This document shows positions 26,400 to 36,144 of a stretch of 64,000 nt of DNA, piece after piece; position 1 is the stretch's first letter; each line of letters starts with the position of its first letter. Both the position numbers and the translations under genes were made by a program. This stretch comes from an uncultured Flavobacteriales bacterium (GTDB lineage Bacteria > Bacteroidota > Bacteroidia > Flavobacteriales_D > Sanyastnellaceae), in contig CALJKR010000074.1 of the NCBI GenBank assembly GCA_937974555.1, positions 1 through 64,000 on the forward strand, given 5' to 3'. Below the pieces are notes generated by a model. That model saw only the letters and a program-made list of their open reading frames with translations. It was not told the DNA's origin and searched no databases.

Positions 26400-29300
26400 A
26401 TGACAAAATACGGTGTTCTGGTTTTCATTCTCTTGGTTTCTCTATTGGGTGCTGCTCAAGAGCGTACAGTTGGACTTTTGGATTTGTCAATTCGTAATGC
26501 GGAGACCAATCAATCTCGTATCCGCAGTTGTAGACATATATTACAAGTTGCTGGTGTCCCATATGATGAGACTACAAGTCTTTCTCAAGCTCTAACCCAC
26601 CCAGTGGTTTTGTTCTCTCCCATTATTTATTCAACGACTTTTAACGCCTCGGAACGTTTACAAATTCAGCAGTATGTGAGCAATGGTGGCGTAATCATAG
26701 CATCTTCGGTACGAGACCCTGCCCTGTATTCTTTGTTTGGAGTAAGTGGGTTCACTACCTATACTGATTTAAAGAGAATGATCTGGCATTTGGATGATGC
26801 ACCACAATATTTTGATCGATTTGATGATGGATTTGAAGAGGTCATAGCGCTATCGGATTCAACGGGTCCTCAATCTGAGCCATTTAATATTAGAGCTTAC
26901 ACGGCAACTGCCTCATCGCAGGTTCTGGCTCATTTTGATAACAATACCAATGCAGTCATTACCAAGCAAACTGGAGCAGGAAGAACATTTTTATTTGCTT
27001 TGGATTTGCGTGATGTAATCATGCGGAATTTGATTAATTCGGACTTGCACGCTCAGCGTGGCTTCTCCAATATTTTTGAGCCTACTACGGATACCTTCAT
27101 CTTCTTTATCATGAACATCATTCGTGAGCACATGCCCAACACGGTTCGTGCCCACACTTGCCCAGATTGTGAGGGTAGTGTTGTGATGATCACCCATGAC
27201 GTAGACAGCAGAACAGCCATGGACACCATGCAGATTTTCATCAATTACGAAGAGCAGAATAATCTGAATGCGATGTACAATATTACAACGCGATACTTTC
27301 ATGATTCATGGATGACCGATTTCTACAACGGTTCTTATGATAAGGTGGAATATGCGATACAGCATGGCCAGCGCATCGCCTCACACTCTGTGGGACATTT
27401 CCCAGATTATGACGACGAGACAAGATTCCCTTTTACTTCGTTGGGTAATACGCTCGTGAATTATCAGCCCAGGCATTTTAACTCAATCACTTCAGGAGGA
27501 AATGTGTTTGGAGAAGTGGAAGTATCGAAGTATTTGCTGGAGAATGATCACAATGTAGCGGTGAAGTCTTTTCGCGCTGGACATTTGGCCTTTAATCAAC
27601 GACTTCCTAAGGCGCTCCAAGACTGTGGTTATTTGTATAATTCTACGTTTTCTGCCAATGATGTTTTAACCAACTTTCCTTTTTGGGACATTGATAATAT
27701 GACGTTCTCAGGAAGTCAGACGTCCATTTTGGAAATACCGATGACCATCTCAGATGCCTCTGCAGCCAATCCGTTCACAGAGCAAAATGCATTGAGTATA
27801 GCCCAAGGATGGATCAATGTGACCATCAAAAATTACAACAACAATGCGCCAACGGTCTTGCTCATACATCCAAATAGAGGTTACAAACTGCCAGCGCAAC
27901 AAATGTTTGTAAATGGTTTGCCGGACGATGTGAAATATATGTTTTTGGATGATTTCGGTGCGTATTGGAAGAAGCGAATGCAAATGCAGGTATCATCTGA
28001 AATTTCAAATGATACTTTGTATGTGACTTGGACCAATTACGCAATCAATCAAGGTTTAAGTTTGGTGATCGATAATGTGAATCAATTGGCGGCGGTTCGA
28101 TTTTTTGATGGTTCGGGCAATGAACTTTTTCCTCAATCTCAGAACGCCAGTTTTGGCGAGACGCGCTATTGTCAATTTGTATACGACGAAAGTTTTGAAG
28201 TTTGTAATGGAGTAGACGATGACGGTGATGGTAACATCGATGAGAATTTGTCTTTTACTCAATATGTTGATGCGGATCAAGATGGATATGGTGATGCGGG
28301 GCAAATGGTGAATCAATGTTCGGTCTTGGCAGGTTACGTTACCAATGCTTTGGATTGCGATGATCAGAGCACAGTGGTGCATCCCAACAACGCAGAATAT
28401 TGTGATCAGTTGGATAACAATTGTGATGGGCAGATTGATGAAGGGTTTACCTGGAGCACCTATTACTCTGATGCTGATGGTGACGGATTTGGAAATTCTG
28501 AGGTCACTGTTTCAGCTTGCTTGGCTCCTGATAATTTTGTTTTACAACCTGGGGATTGTGATGATGAAGAAGTTGCTGTTAACCCCAATGCTACAGAAGT
28601 GTGTAATGATATTGATGACAACTGTAATCAAAATATTGATGAAGGATTACAATTTCAAACGTACTATGAAGATGCAGACCAAGACGGTTATGGAAACGAT
28701 GCGGTGAGTATTGTGAAGTGCGTTTTGCCATTTGGCTTCGTCACCATGCATGGCGATTGTTCAGACAATACCTCGACTATCAATCCAGGCGCTACAGAAC
28801 AATGTGGAGACAATATAGACAATGATTGTGATGGTGATATTGACGAAGGCTGTATTGTAGATGGAGATGAGGATGGATATGATAGTACTGTTGATTGTGA
28901 TGATGACAACGCAACGATTAATCCGGGAGCCTTGGAATCGTGTAATGGATTTGATGATGATTGCGATGGGCAATTGGATGAAGGTTTGTCTGCGTCCTCC
29001 ATTGTTGCATCTATTGTGAATTCTGCACTTTATCCCACTTGTACAACAGGAAATATTTACTCGGCCAATTTCAATAATGCCGTACCTGCAAATGCACTTT
29101 TAGAAAATGAAGGAGTGGTTATTTGGTACAAATTAAATGCCCAGTATAATGCAATCCGAATTGGACTTACGGCTGCATTGGGTGATAATGAAATTCGTCT
29201 ATACCAAGCCGTGGGAAGTTGTTTGAGTTTGATCAATGATGAGCATGAGGAGAGTTCGGGGAATCAGATTTTGGTGACCGATCAATTGACAGTTGGACAG

Positions 29301-30287
29301 GATTATTACATCGCTGTGCGTCATTTATCAGGTCCTATCAATACAAGTGCTAAGGTCTGTATCAATCATTTTGTAGCTTCAACTTGTGATCACGTGTACA
29401 GCAATTACACGGGGGTATACAGCAGTGTATGCACATCATTTAAAGCCCAGTATCGCGGCAATGCGACCCAATACGTTTTCAATGTTTTAGAGAATAGTCC
29501 GTGGTCGTATACGACACCGTCATCCAGTTCAATAGTCGCTCGATTGGGCAGTATATTGCCAGCCAACGTCTCCGCATCGTCCAAGACATATGTTATGGCC
29601 ATAGACGCCAAGTATATGGTAGCGGATGTCGCAGGCAATTACACGGCCATTACAGCCATCGCAAATTCAAGTTGTAGTGTGACTTTGACGCCTGAGATCA
29701 ATGTTGCTTTAAGAGCAGCGGATCGTTGCCCGGCTACCAAAACTTTGTCGCAAAGCATAGCCACAGATCGCAGCATTTGTGGAACGTTGCGCTATGAGTG
29801 GAGATTGACTAGGATCTTGCCCACTGCTGCTTCGCCCATCCAAGTTTTGGGAGGTTTGAATACAACGGTTTTATTTTTAAGCAACGTTCCGGGATTGGTC
29901 ACGGGAGCTACTTACAATGTTGAGGTAAGAGCCATTCATGCTTCGGGTAATGTTGGAGCATGGGGTGCGGTGCAATGTCTGAAAATAGGTGGATCGAGTG
30001 GAATGGTATTGGAGTCTACCCATCAGACAGCGGAAGTCCCATCAATTTCAGCGGAATGGTCATTGTATCCCAATCCCAGTTTGGATGGGCAATTGACTTT
30101 GGTTTCATCCAATCAAGAGGAGCAAGTTCACCGCATTCAGTTGTTTGATGCATTGGGAAGGGAAGTTTGGCAAGGTCAGAAGACATTTGCGGGATCAATC
30201 ACCCTCAATTTTCCAGAATTGACGCATGGAATTTATACTTTGGGATTGGATGACACACGATTGAGGTGCGTAATCGGAACAGAATAG
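26400..30287 (+). CDS. Giant secreted protein: NodB-type deacetylase module, MopE repeats, T9SS sorting domain
   Basis: The 1295-residue protein starts at the ATG at 26400 with a signal peptide (MTKYGVLVFILLVSLLGAAQ). The first 250 residues resemble a Rossmann-like amidotransferase/ThuA fold (VVLFSPIIYS, YVSNGGVIIASS). A polysaccharide deacetylase (NodB)-like module follows, with MITHDVDSRTAMDT near residue 270 and the metal-type HxxxH phrase IASHSVGHFPD near 330. About five MopE metal-binding repeats lie at residues 600-865, each built on DADQDGYG, DCDD, NP and CNxxDDNCDGxIDEG. A beta-rich region follows, and a type A T9SS sorting domain (EWSLYPNPSLDGQL) forms the C-terminus. It may act on surface polysaccharide, but the activity is inferred. 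Confidence 0.82.
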   Translation: MTKYGVLVFILLVSLLGAAQERTVGLLDLSIRNAETNQSRIRSCRHILQVAGVPYDETTSLSQALTHPVVLFSPIIYSTTFNASERLQIQQYVSNGGVIIASSVRDPALYSLFGVSGFTTYTDLKRMIWHLDDAPQYFDRFDDGFEEVIALSDSTGPQSEPFNIRAYTATASSQVLAHFDNNTNAVITKQTGAGRTFLFALDLRDVIMRNLINSDLHAQRGFSNIFEPTTDTFIFFIMNIIREHMPNTVRAHTCPDCEGSVVMITHDVDSRTAMDTMQIFINYEEQNNLNAMYNITTRYFHDSWMTDFYNGSYDKVEYAIQHGQRIASHSVGHFPDYDDETRFPFTSLGNTLVNYQPRHFNSITSGGNVFGEVEVSKYLLENDHNVAVKSFRAGHLAFNQRLPKALQDCGYLYNSTFSANDVLTNFPFWDIDNMTFSGSQTSILEIPMTISDASAANPFTEQNALSIAQGWINVTIKNYNNNAPTVLLIHPNRGYKLPAQQMFVNGLPDDVKYMFLDDFGAYWKKRMQMQVSSEISNDTLYVTWTNYAINQGLSLVIDNVNQLAAVRFFDGSGNELFPQSQNASFGETRYCQFVYDESFEVCNGVDDDGDGNIDENLSFTQYVDADQDGYGDAGQMVNQCSVLAGYVTNALDCDDQSTVVHPNNAEYCDQLDNNCDGQIDEGFTWSTYYSDADGDGFGNSEVTVSACLAPDNFVLQPGDCDDEEVAVNPNATEVCNDIDDNCNQNIDEGLQFQTYYEDADQDGYGNDAVSIVKCVLPFGFVTMHGDCSDNTSTINPGATEQCGDNIDNDCDGDIDEGCIVDGDEDGYDSTVDCDDDNATINPGALESCNGFDDDCDGQLDEGLSASSIVASIVNSALYPTCTTGNIYSANFNNAVPANALLENEGVVIWYKLNAQYNAIRIGLTAALGDNEIRLYQAVGSCLSLINDEHEESSGNQILVTDQLTVGQDYYIAVRHLSGPINTSAKVCINHFVASTCDHVYSNYTGVYSSVCTSFKAQYRGNATQYVFNVLENSPWSYTTPSSSSIVARLGSILPANVSASSKTYVMAIDAKYMVADVAGNYTAITAIANSSCSVTLTPEINVALRAADRCPATKTLSQSIATDRSICGTLRYEWRLTRILPTAASPIQVLGGLNTTVLFLSNVPGLVTGATYNVEVRAIHASGNVGAWGAVQCLKIGGSSGMVLESTHQTAEVPSISAEWSLYPNPSLDGQLTLVSSNQEEQVHRIQLFDALGREVWQGQKTFAGSITLNFPELTHGIYTLGLDDTRLRCVIGTE

Positions 30288-30315
30288 AAAAAGGGGGCTT
30301 GGCCCCCTTTTTTGT
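30288..30315. terminator. Bidirectional terminator between convergent genes
   Basis: GGGGGC (30293-30298) pairs with GCCCCC (30302-30307), extended by A/T pairs. It has a T-run on the plus strand and the matching run for the minus-strand aminotransferase. Confidence 0.9.
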
Positions 30316-30329
30316 TTTTAAATCTGTTG

Positions 30330-31613
30330 TTAGGACAAAGACTTCAACGCTTTGTTCAATGCTTCAAGGGCCTCGTGAACGTGATTCATCGTGGCTGTAC
30401 CTACCGACAGTCGATACCAAGTGGATTCTGAAGAAGCGCCAAACGCACTAAACGGAACCACCGCCAAATGAGCCTCTTCTAGCAAGAATGCCGTGATATC
30501 AGCGGTAGAGTCAAGTCTCTTACCGTTGCTTCTGGTTTTGCCTTTTAAATCAAATTGTACAGTGAGATAAATCGCTCCTTCAGGGACAATGGAATCTACT
30601 GCTTGACCCGCGCTCTTCAACGCTTGCATTCCGGCATGAAACCCGTTCAAGCGAGCAGAAACTTCTTTGTTCATGTGGGCGATGAAATCTTCATACGCTT
30701 TTTCATTGTTGAGGTATTGTGCCGAAGCAAACTGCTCGGCACGTGGAGCCCATGCTCCTACGTGACCCAAAATGCTCTTCATTTTATCAATGACATCCAT
30801 CGGACCAAATGCCCATCCTACACGCACACCAGTGGCAGCCAACGATTTGGAAATACCATCAACGAAAATGGTGTAAGGGCGCATCTCTGGACGCAAACTT
30901 ACAGGATCAAAATGCTTGACTCCATCAAATGTGAGCATGCTGTAGATTTGATCGTACATGACATACAAGGGCTTTTGATCGGGTCCCCTTCTTTCATTTT
31001 CTGCCAAGACTGCATCACAAATAGCGGATAGTCCTTCTTCTGTAAATACCGTTCCCGTTGGATTTAATGGAGAACACAAGGCCAACAATGATGCTTCTTG
31101 AATGTGAGGCAAAATCTCATCTACCGTGGGCATGAATTTGTTTTCTGGCTGGGTCTCAACAAAAACTTGTTGCGCAAAGGTCAAATGCGTGTAGTGATTG
31201 TTATTCCAAGAAGGAACGGGAAAAAGCACCTTGTCTTGGGGATCAACGACGGTTCTGAAAATTGCATATATGATGGGTCTAGCACCACCTGCAATCAAGA
31301 TCTCTTCCGCATCGTAATCCAAACCTTGGTATTTTTTTATACCATTGACCACAGCTTTTCTCAATTCAACCAAACCATTAGCAGGGGGATAATTGGTCAA
31401 ATCATTTTGGTAGGCCTCAATAATTTGATGCTTTAATTCTGCTGGAATAGGAAATACTTTGGGATCAAAATCGCCGATGGTAAAATTGTAAATTTTGTTG
31501 CCTTTGGCAATCAATTCACGGATTTCTCCACCCAGTTTGATGATCTCTGAACCAATGAGGTTCTCTGCCATTTCTGACACCTTGGTGGGTGTCTGTACAC
31601 TTGTTTCGTTCAC
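30330..31613 (-). CDS. PLP-dependent class I/II aminotransferase (aspartate aminotransferase-like)
   Basis: This 427-residue fold-type I aminotransferase has the PLP lysine in FVDGISKSLAATGVRVGW near residue 240. It has the substrate-side phrases IGDFDPKVFPIPAELK and LCSPLNPTGTVFTEEGL (with the conserved Asn) and a C-terminal Arg in WYRLSVGTA. The last contacts the substrate carboxylate. The amino donor is not clear; aspartate, tyrosine or a lysine-pathway substrate are possible. It lies nine bases after fumC on the same strand, in a prfB-fumC-aminotransferase unit. Confidence 0.85.
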   Translation of the reverse strand: MNETSVQTPTKVSEMAENLIGSEIIKLGGEIRELIAKGNKIYNFTIGDFDPKVFPIPAELKHQIIEAYQNDLTNYPPANGLVELRKAVVNGIKKYQGLDYDAEEILIAGGARPIIYAIFRTVVDPQDKVLFPVPSWNNNHYTHLTFAQQVFVETQPENKFMPTVDEILPHIQEASLLALCSPLNPTGTVFTEEGLSAICDAVLAENERRGPDQKPLYVMYDQIYSMLTFDGVKHFDPVSLRPEMRPYTIFVDGISKSLAATGVRVGWAFGPMDVIDKMKSILGHVGAWAPRAEQFASAQYLNNEKAYEDFIAHMNKEVSARLNGFHAGMQALKSAGQAVDSIVPEGAIYLTVQFDLKGKTRSNGKRLDSTADITAFLLEEAHLAVVPFSAFGASSESTWYRLSVGTATMNHVHEALEALNKALKSLS

Positions 31614-31621
31614 TGAATTCG

Positions 31622-33016
31622 TTATAATGATCCAACCATTTTCTTAGGGTCTACCCATTCGTCATATTGCTCTGAAGTTACATAACCCAAGCGCAATGCT
31701 TCCTCTTTAAGGGTAGTGCCATTTTTGTGTGCTGTTTTAGCAATTTCAGCTGCTTTGTAATATCCAATTTTTGTATTTAAAGCAGTGACCAACATCAACG
31801 AACCATTCACCAATTCTTCGATGCGGATATAGTTAGGCTCAATGCCTACTGCACAATGCTCGTCAAAAGAAACACAAGCATCGCCAATAAGTTCAGCACT
31901 TTGCAAGAAGTTTGCGGCCATCAATGGTTTAAATACATTGAGCTCATAATGTCCTTGTGTTCCACCAACTGTAATGGCCACATCATTCCCCATTACCTGG
32001 GCACATACCATGGTCAATGCTTCGCATTGGGTTGGATTCACCTTACCAGGCATGATGCTGGAACCGGGCTCATTTTCAGGAATAAAAATCTCTCCAATTC
32101 CGCTGCGAGGACCGCTGGCCATCATGCGAATGTCATTCGCTATCTTATTCAAAGAAACAGCCAGTTGTTTCAAAGCGCCGTGGGCTTCTACTACGCCATC
32201 ATGCGCGGCCAACGCTTCAAATTTATTGGGAGCAGTGACAAAAGGCAATCCGCTGAATTCAGCAATTTTTTTAGCAACCAATTCCGAATATCCTCGTGGG
32301 GTATTGATTCCTGTTCCTACGGCAGTTCCGCCCAAGGCCAATTCCGAAAGGTGCGCCAATGTGTTTTTTGTTGCACGAATGCCGTGCTCCAATTGAGCAA
32401 CATAACCGCTCAATTCTTGACCCAAGGTGACGGGGGTGGCATCCATTAAGTGTGTACGTCCAATTTTCACCACCTCCATGAAATCATTGCTTTTTCTACG
32501 AAGGGTGGTTTTCAATTGTTCAACCCCGGGAATTGTTTTTTTAACCACCATTTTGTAGCATGCAATGTGCATGGCAGTGGGGTAGGTGTCATTGGAACTT
32601 TGACTCTTGTTGACATCATCGTTGGGATTCAAAAGCGGCGTGCCTTCACCCAATTTGCCACCCATCAATACATGACCGCGATTTGAAATTACTTCATTCA
32701 CGTTCATGTTGCTTTGAGTACCTGAACCCGTCTGCCAAATCACCAATGGAAATTGGTCGTCCAATTGTCCAGCAATGATCTCATCACAAACTTTGGAGAT
32801 AAGGTCTCTTTTTTCTTCGGAAAGAACACCCAATTCGCAGTTGGCATGGGCTGCCGCTTTCTTCAAAACACCAAATGCATAAATAATCTCTTTGGGCATA
32901 CTGGCCGCTGGACCTATTTTAAAGTTGTTGCGGCTACGCTCTGTTTGCGCTCCCCAATATACATGAGCAGGAACTTTAACCTCACCCATGGTGTCTTTTT
33001 CGATACGGTATTCCAT
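31622..33016 (-). CDS. fumC: Fumarate hydratase class II
   Basis: FumC interconverts fumarate and malate in the TCA cycle as a homotetramer without iron. The 464-residue protein has the superfamily signature GSSIMPGKVNPTQCEAL near residue 318. It has the substrate phrases GSGTQSNMNVNEVISNRG and GRTHLMDATPVTLGQE and the N-terminal MEYRIEKDTMGEVKVP. It lies between prfB and the aminotransferase with small gaps. Confidence 0.96.
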   Translation of the reverse strand: MEYRIEKDTMGEVKVPAHVYWGAQTERSRNNFKIGPAASMPKEIIYAFGVLKKAAAHANCELGVLSEEKRDLISKVCDEIIAGQLDDQFPLVIWQTGSGTQSNMNVNEVISNRGHVLMGGKLGEGTPLLNPNDDVNKSQSSNDTYPTAMHIACYKMVVKKTIPGVEQLKTTLRRKSNDFMEVVKIGRTHLMDATPVTLGQELSGYVAQLEHGIRATKNTLAHLSELALGGTAVGTGINTPRGYSELVAKKIAEFSGLPFVTAPNKFEALAAHDGVVEAHGALKQLAVSLNKIANDIRMMASGPRSGIGEIFIPENEPGSSIMPGKVNPTQCEALTMVCAQVMGNDVAITVGGTQGHYELNVFKPLMAANFLQSAELIGDACVSFDEHCAVGIEPNYIRIEELVNGSLMLVTALNTKIGYYKAAEIAKTAHKNGTTLKEEALRLGYVTSEQYDEWVDPKKMVGSL

Positions 33017-33032
33017 TTGTTTTTTATTTCAA

Positions 33033-34131
33033 TTATTCAACTGCGTTTCCTTGTGCCATTAAAAAGGCTTTTAAAAAATCTCCGATATCACCATCCATCA
33101 CACCATCTACATCACTGGTTTCATGTCCGGTGCGAACATCTTTAACCAATTTGTAGGGCTGCATGACGTAGTTGCGAATTTGGGAGCCCCATTCAATTTT
33201 CTTCTTTTCAGATTCAATTTCTTCACGGGCAGCATTGCGCTTGGCCAATTCCATCTCATACAACTGAGAGCGCAGCAATTGCATGGCTTTCTCTTTGTTT
33301 TGAAGCTGTGAACGGGTTTCGGTATTGTCAATGATAATTCCTGTGGGTTTGTGACGCAACCTCACACCGGTTTCTACCTTGTTTACATTTTGTCCTCCAG
33401 CACCACCTGATCTAAAGGTATCCCAGGTAATATCAGAGGGGTTGATGTCAATTTCAATGGTGTCATCCACCAGGGGATAAACATATACAGAAACAAACGA
33501 GGTGTGACGTTTTGCGTTGGAGTCAAACGGAGAAATTCTAACCAGACGATGAACGCCATTTTCTCCTTTAAGCATGCCGAAGGCAAATTCTCCATTGAAC
33601 TCCAAAGTGCATTGCTTTACCCCTGCGACATCGCCTTCTTGAAGGTCCAGTTCTTTGACGGTATAGCCATTTTTTTGCCCGTACATGATGTACATGCGCA
33701 TGAGCATTCCGGCCCAATCGCAGGATTCGGTACCGCCAGCTCCGGCTGTAATTTGCATTACGGCATTTAATCCATCTTCCTCAGCGGAGAGCATGTTTTT
33801 AAATTCCAGCTCCTCAATTTTATTTTCGGTTGCGTGGTATTGCTCTTCCAATTCTTCTTCCGTGGCTGCGCCTTCTTTAAAGAAATCATAAAGGACAAAG
33901 AGGTCTTCAACACCGGAGTGACAAGTGGTGTGTGCCTCTACCCACATTTTGCGGGTTCTGATTTGACGCATGATGACCTCAGCCTTTTTGGGGTCGTCCC
34001 AAAAGGAAGGATCTTGCGTTAGTTTTTCATCTTCTTGAATTTGGAGTTTCTTAGTCTCCACGTCAAAGGTACCTCCCGAGCGCGAACACGCGCTCTTTCA
34101 GCCCTTCGATTGCATCTACTGTGACAGTCAT
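33033..34131 (-). CDS. prfB: Peptide chain release factor 2, with programmed +1 frameshift
   Basis: RF2 reads UGA and UAA stops. The gene is in two frames. The ATG at 34131 opens a 22-codon frame (MTVTVDAIEGLKERVFALGR, then Y and L) that stops at TGA (34065-34063). Skipping one base there joins the main frame (DVETKKLQIQEDEKL...) for 365 residues in total. The site GGGAGG-TAC-CTT-TGA-C matches the classic RF2 feedback frameshift: an internal Shine-Dalgarno sequence three bases before CTT, then a poor-context UGA. The catalytic GGQ lies in SGGAGGQNVNK, and the SPF stop-reading motif in RISPFDS. A start inside the main frame (GTG at 34061) would lose the conserved N-terminus. Confidence 0.95.
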
Positions 34132-34219
34132 TGTGGGTGAAAAATAATTTGCCGCGAAGATACAATGTTTCTTTTGGACAAAATATTCTATTTCAATAAA
34201 TAAAGTATGATTTTGGTCC

Positions 34220-36142
34220 TTATCCCTCCACCATTTGGGGATCTACCCAATCCCCGTATTCTTGGATGAGTTCAATCAATTCCTGTACGGCATTTTCTTC
34301 TGGGACATTTTTCTTGACCACTGTTTTTTCTTTGTAAAGGGTAATCTTCCCAGGTCCTGTTCCCACATATCCATAGTCGGCATCAGCCATTTCTCCGGGT
34401 CCGTTGACGATGCATCCCATGATGCCAATTTTAACACCTTTGAGATGCGCGGTTCTTGAACGAATTTTAGCGGTTGTTTCTTGCAGGTCAAATAAGGTTC
34501 TGCCGCAAGATGGGCATGAGATATATTCTGTCTTGGAAATTCGGGTTCTGGTGGCTTGAAGTATACCGAAAGTGGTGGAGTTTACTCGTTGAGACGCTAT
34601 GTGTGGCGCTTGCAACCAAAGTCCATCGCCCAAACCATCGATGAATAAAACGCCGTTATCAGCCGCGGCATCCAACATGAAGGAATCTTCGTCGGCATTG
34701 GAATAGGAGGCAAAATTAACCACGGGATTCTGAATTCCAGCTTCAATCATGGCCAAATAAGCAGAGCGCATATCCATCATTTTTAGGGCATGATTGCTAT
34801 TCAAAACGAGAACCACATGGGGACAGTTTTTGAAAAAATGGAGGGTCTCAATCCCGCAAAGGTTGTTGTCAATTTGTACAAAATTTAAACTTGGGTGAAC
34901 TTCATCACTTTGCATGAAATCCGTTGATGTCCAGAGGGGGTAACAACGGCTATGTTTTTGTGATTGCCAAATGGTTGAATCTTGAATAATACCTAAGGTT
35001 CCTGGGATTTCAAAGTTCAATAGATTTTGTCCCAAGTAGATGTAATCACAAGCCAAGTCGCTCAAGTTCCATTTGTCCATGGGCACGCTGTAGGCGTATC
35101 CAGCACTAAAAAAGGAGGCGGGTTGAATGTCTGTTTTGTGACTCAGATCCATCACCACAACGGGAACGTTTTTACCCCCGATATTTTCAACAGGAGCGGT
35201 GATTCTACGTTGGTGCTGGAAAGGATTGAGATTGTAGTTTCTACGAGGAACTGCAGGTGCTGTGTACCTGTCCTTGTATCGATTGACCAACATTTGGGCC
35301 ACCGGAATTTCAAATTCAGGCGCCTCTGTCAGTGAAACTCGAACGGTATCTCCAATGCCATCTTCCAGCAATGCGCCAATACCGACCGCCGATTTTATTC
35401 TACCATCTTCGCCATCCCCGGCCTCTGTTACGCCCAAGTGCAAGGGGTAGTTCATGCCTTCTTGCATCATCGTTTGCATGAGCAAACGGTAGGCTTGAAC
35501 CATCACCAGTGTGTTGGAGGCTTTCATGGAAATTACAATTTCATGAAAGTCATGTTTTTGGCAAATACGCAGGAATTCCATGGCGCTTTCTACCATCCCT
35601 TCTGGTGTATCGCCATAACGGCTGAGAATGCGGTCGCTCAGGGAACCGTGATTGGTGCCAATGCGCATGGCCGTTCCGTGTTCTTTGCACAAAAGAACAA
35701 GCGGAGTGAATCGCTCTTCTATTCGAGTCAGCTCCGCTTGGTAAGTGTCATCGGTATACTCGATTTCTTCAAACTTCTTTTTGTCCGCGTAGTTACCTGG
35801 ATTCACACGCACTTTTTCAATCAACCGGGCTGCAATTTCAGCCGCGTTGGGTGTAAAGTGGATGTCTGCAACCAGCGGAGTGTTGTATCCTTGTGCAATC
35901 AAAGCAGCTTTGATATTGGCTAAATTTTCAGCTTCGTTTTTGCTTGGAGCTGTGATTCGTACCAATTCACATCCTGCCTCAATCATGCGGATGCTCTCGG
36001 CAACGGTGCCTTCGGTATCCATCGTGTCTTTGGTGGTCATGCTTTGGACACGAATGGGGTTTTCACCACCGATGCCAATGGAACCTACTTTAACGTTGCG
36101 CGTTGGGAAACGTTTGTATTGAAATAAATCGAGTGTATACAT
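34220..36142 (-). CDS. ispG: 4-hydroxy-3-methylbut-2-enyl diphosphate synthase (long form)
   Basis: IspG makes HMBPP in the MEP isoprenoid pathway with a 4Fe-4S cluster. At 640 residues it is the three-domain form known from Bacteroidota, Chlamydia and plants, with an insert between the TIM barrel and the Fe-S domain. The barrel starts GIGGENPIRVQSMTTKDTMD. The cluster ligands are in CPSCGRTLFDLQE near residue 535 and MGCIVNGPGEMADADYG near 570. It lies two bases downstream of the superoxide dismutase gene, so the two share a transcript. Confidence 0.96.
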   Translation of the reverse strand: MYTLDLFQYKRFPTRNVKVGSIGIGGENPIRVQSMTTKDTMDTEGTVAESIRMIEAGCELVRITAPSKNEAENLANIKAALIAQGYNTPLVADIHFTPNAAEIAARLIEKVRVNPGNYADKKKFEEIEYTDDTYQAELTRIEERFTPLVLLCKEHGTAMRIGTNHGSLSDRILSRYGDTPEGMVESAMEFLRICQKHDFHEIVISMKASNTLVMVQAYRLLMQTMMQEGMNYPLHLGVTEAGDGEDGRIKSAVGIGALLEDGIGDTVRVSLTEAPEFEIPVAQMLVNRYKDRYTAPAVPRRNYNLNPFQHQRRITAPVENIGGKNVPVVVMDLSHKTDIQPASFFSAGYAYSVPMDKWNLSDLACDYIYLGQNLLNFEIPGTLGIIQDSTIWQSQKHSRCYPLWTSTDFMQSDEVHPSLNFVQIDNNLCGIETLHFFKNCPHVVLVLNSNHALKMMDMRSAYLAMIEAGIQNPVVNFASYSNADEDSFMLDAAADNGVLFIDGLGDGLWLQAPHIASQRVNSTTFGILQATRTRISKTEYISCPSCGRTLFDLQETTAKIRSRTAHLKGVKIGIMGCIVNGPGEMADADYGYVGTGPGKITLYKEKTVVKKNVPEENAVQELIELIQEYGDWVDPQMVEG

Positions 36143-36144
36143 GC

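Noticed and set aside
28196..28990. Tandem-like DNA repeats rich in GAT/GATGG
   Set aside because: These come from the MopE protein repeats and are diverged at DNA level; they are not a DNA satellite or a CRISPR array.
31856..32449. Open frame of 197 codons on the plus strand
   Set aside because: It lies within fumC on the opposite strand, whose identity is certain.
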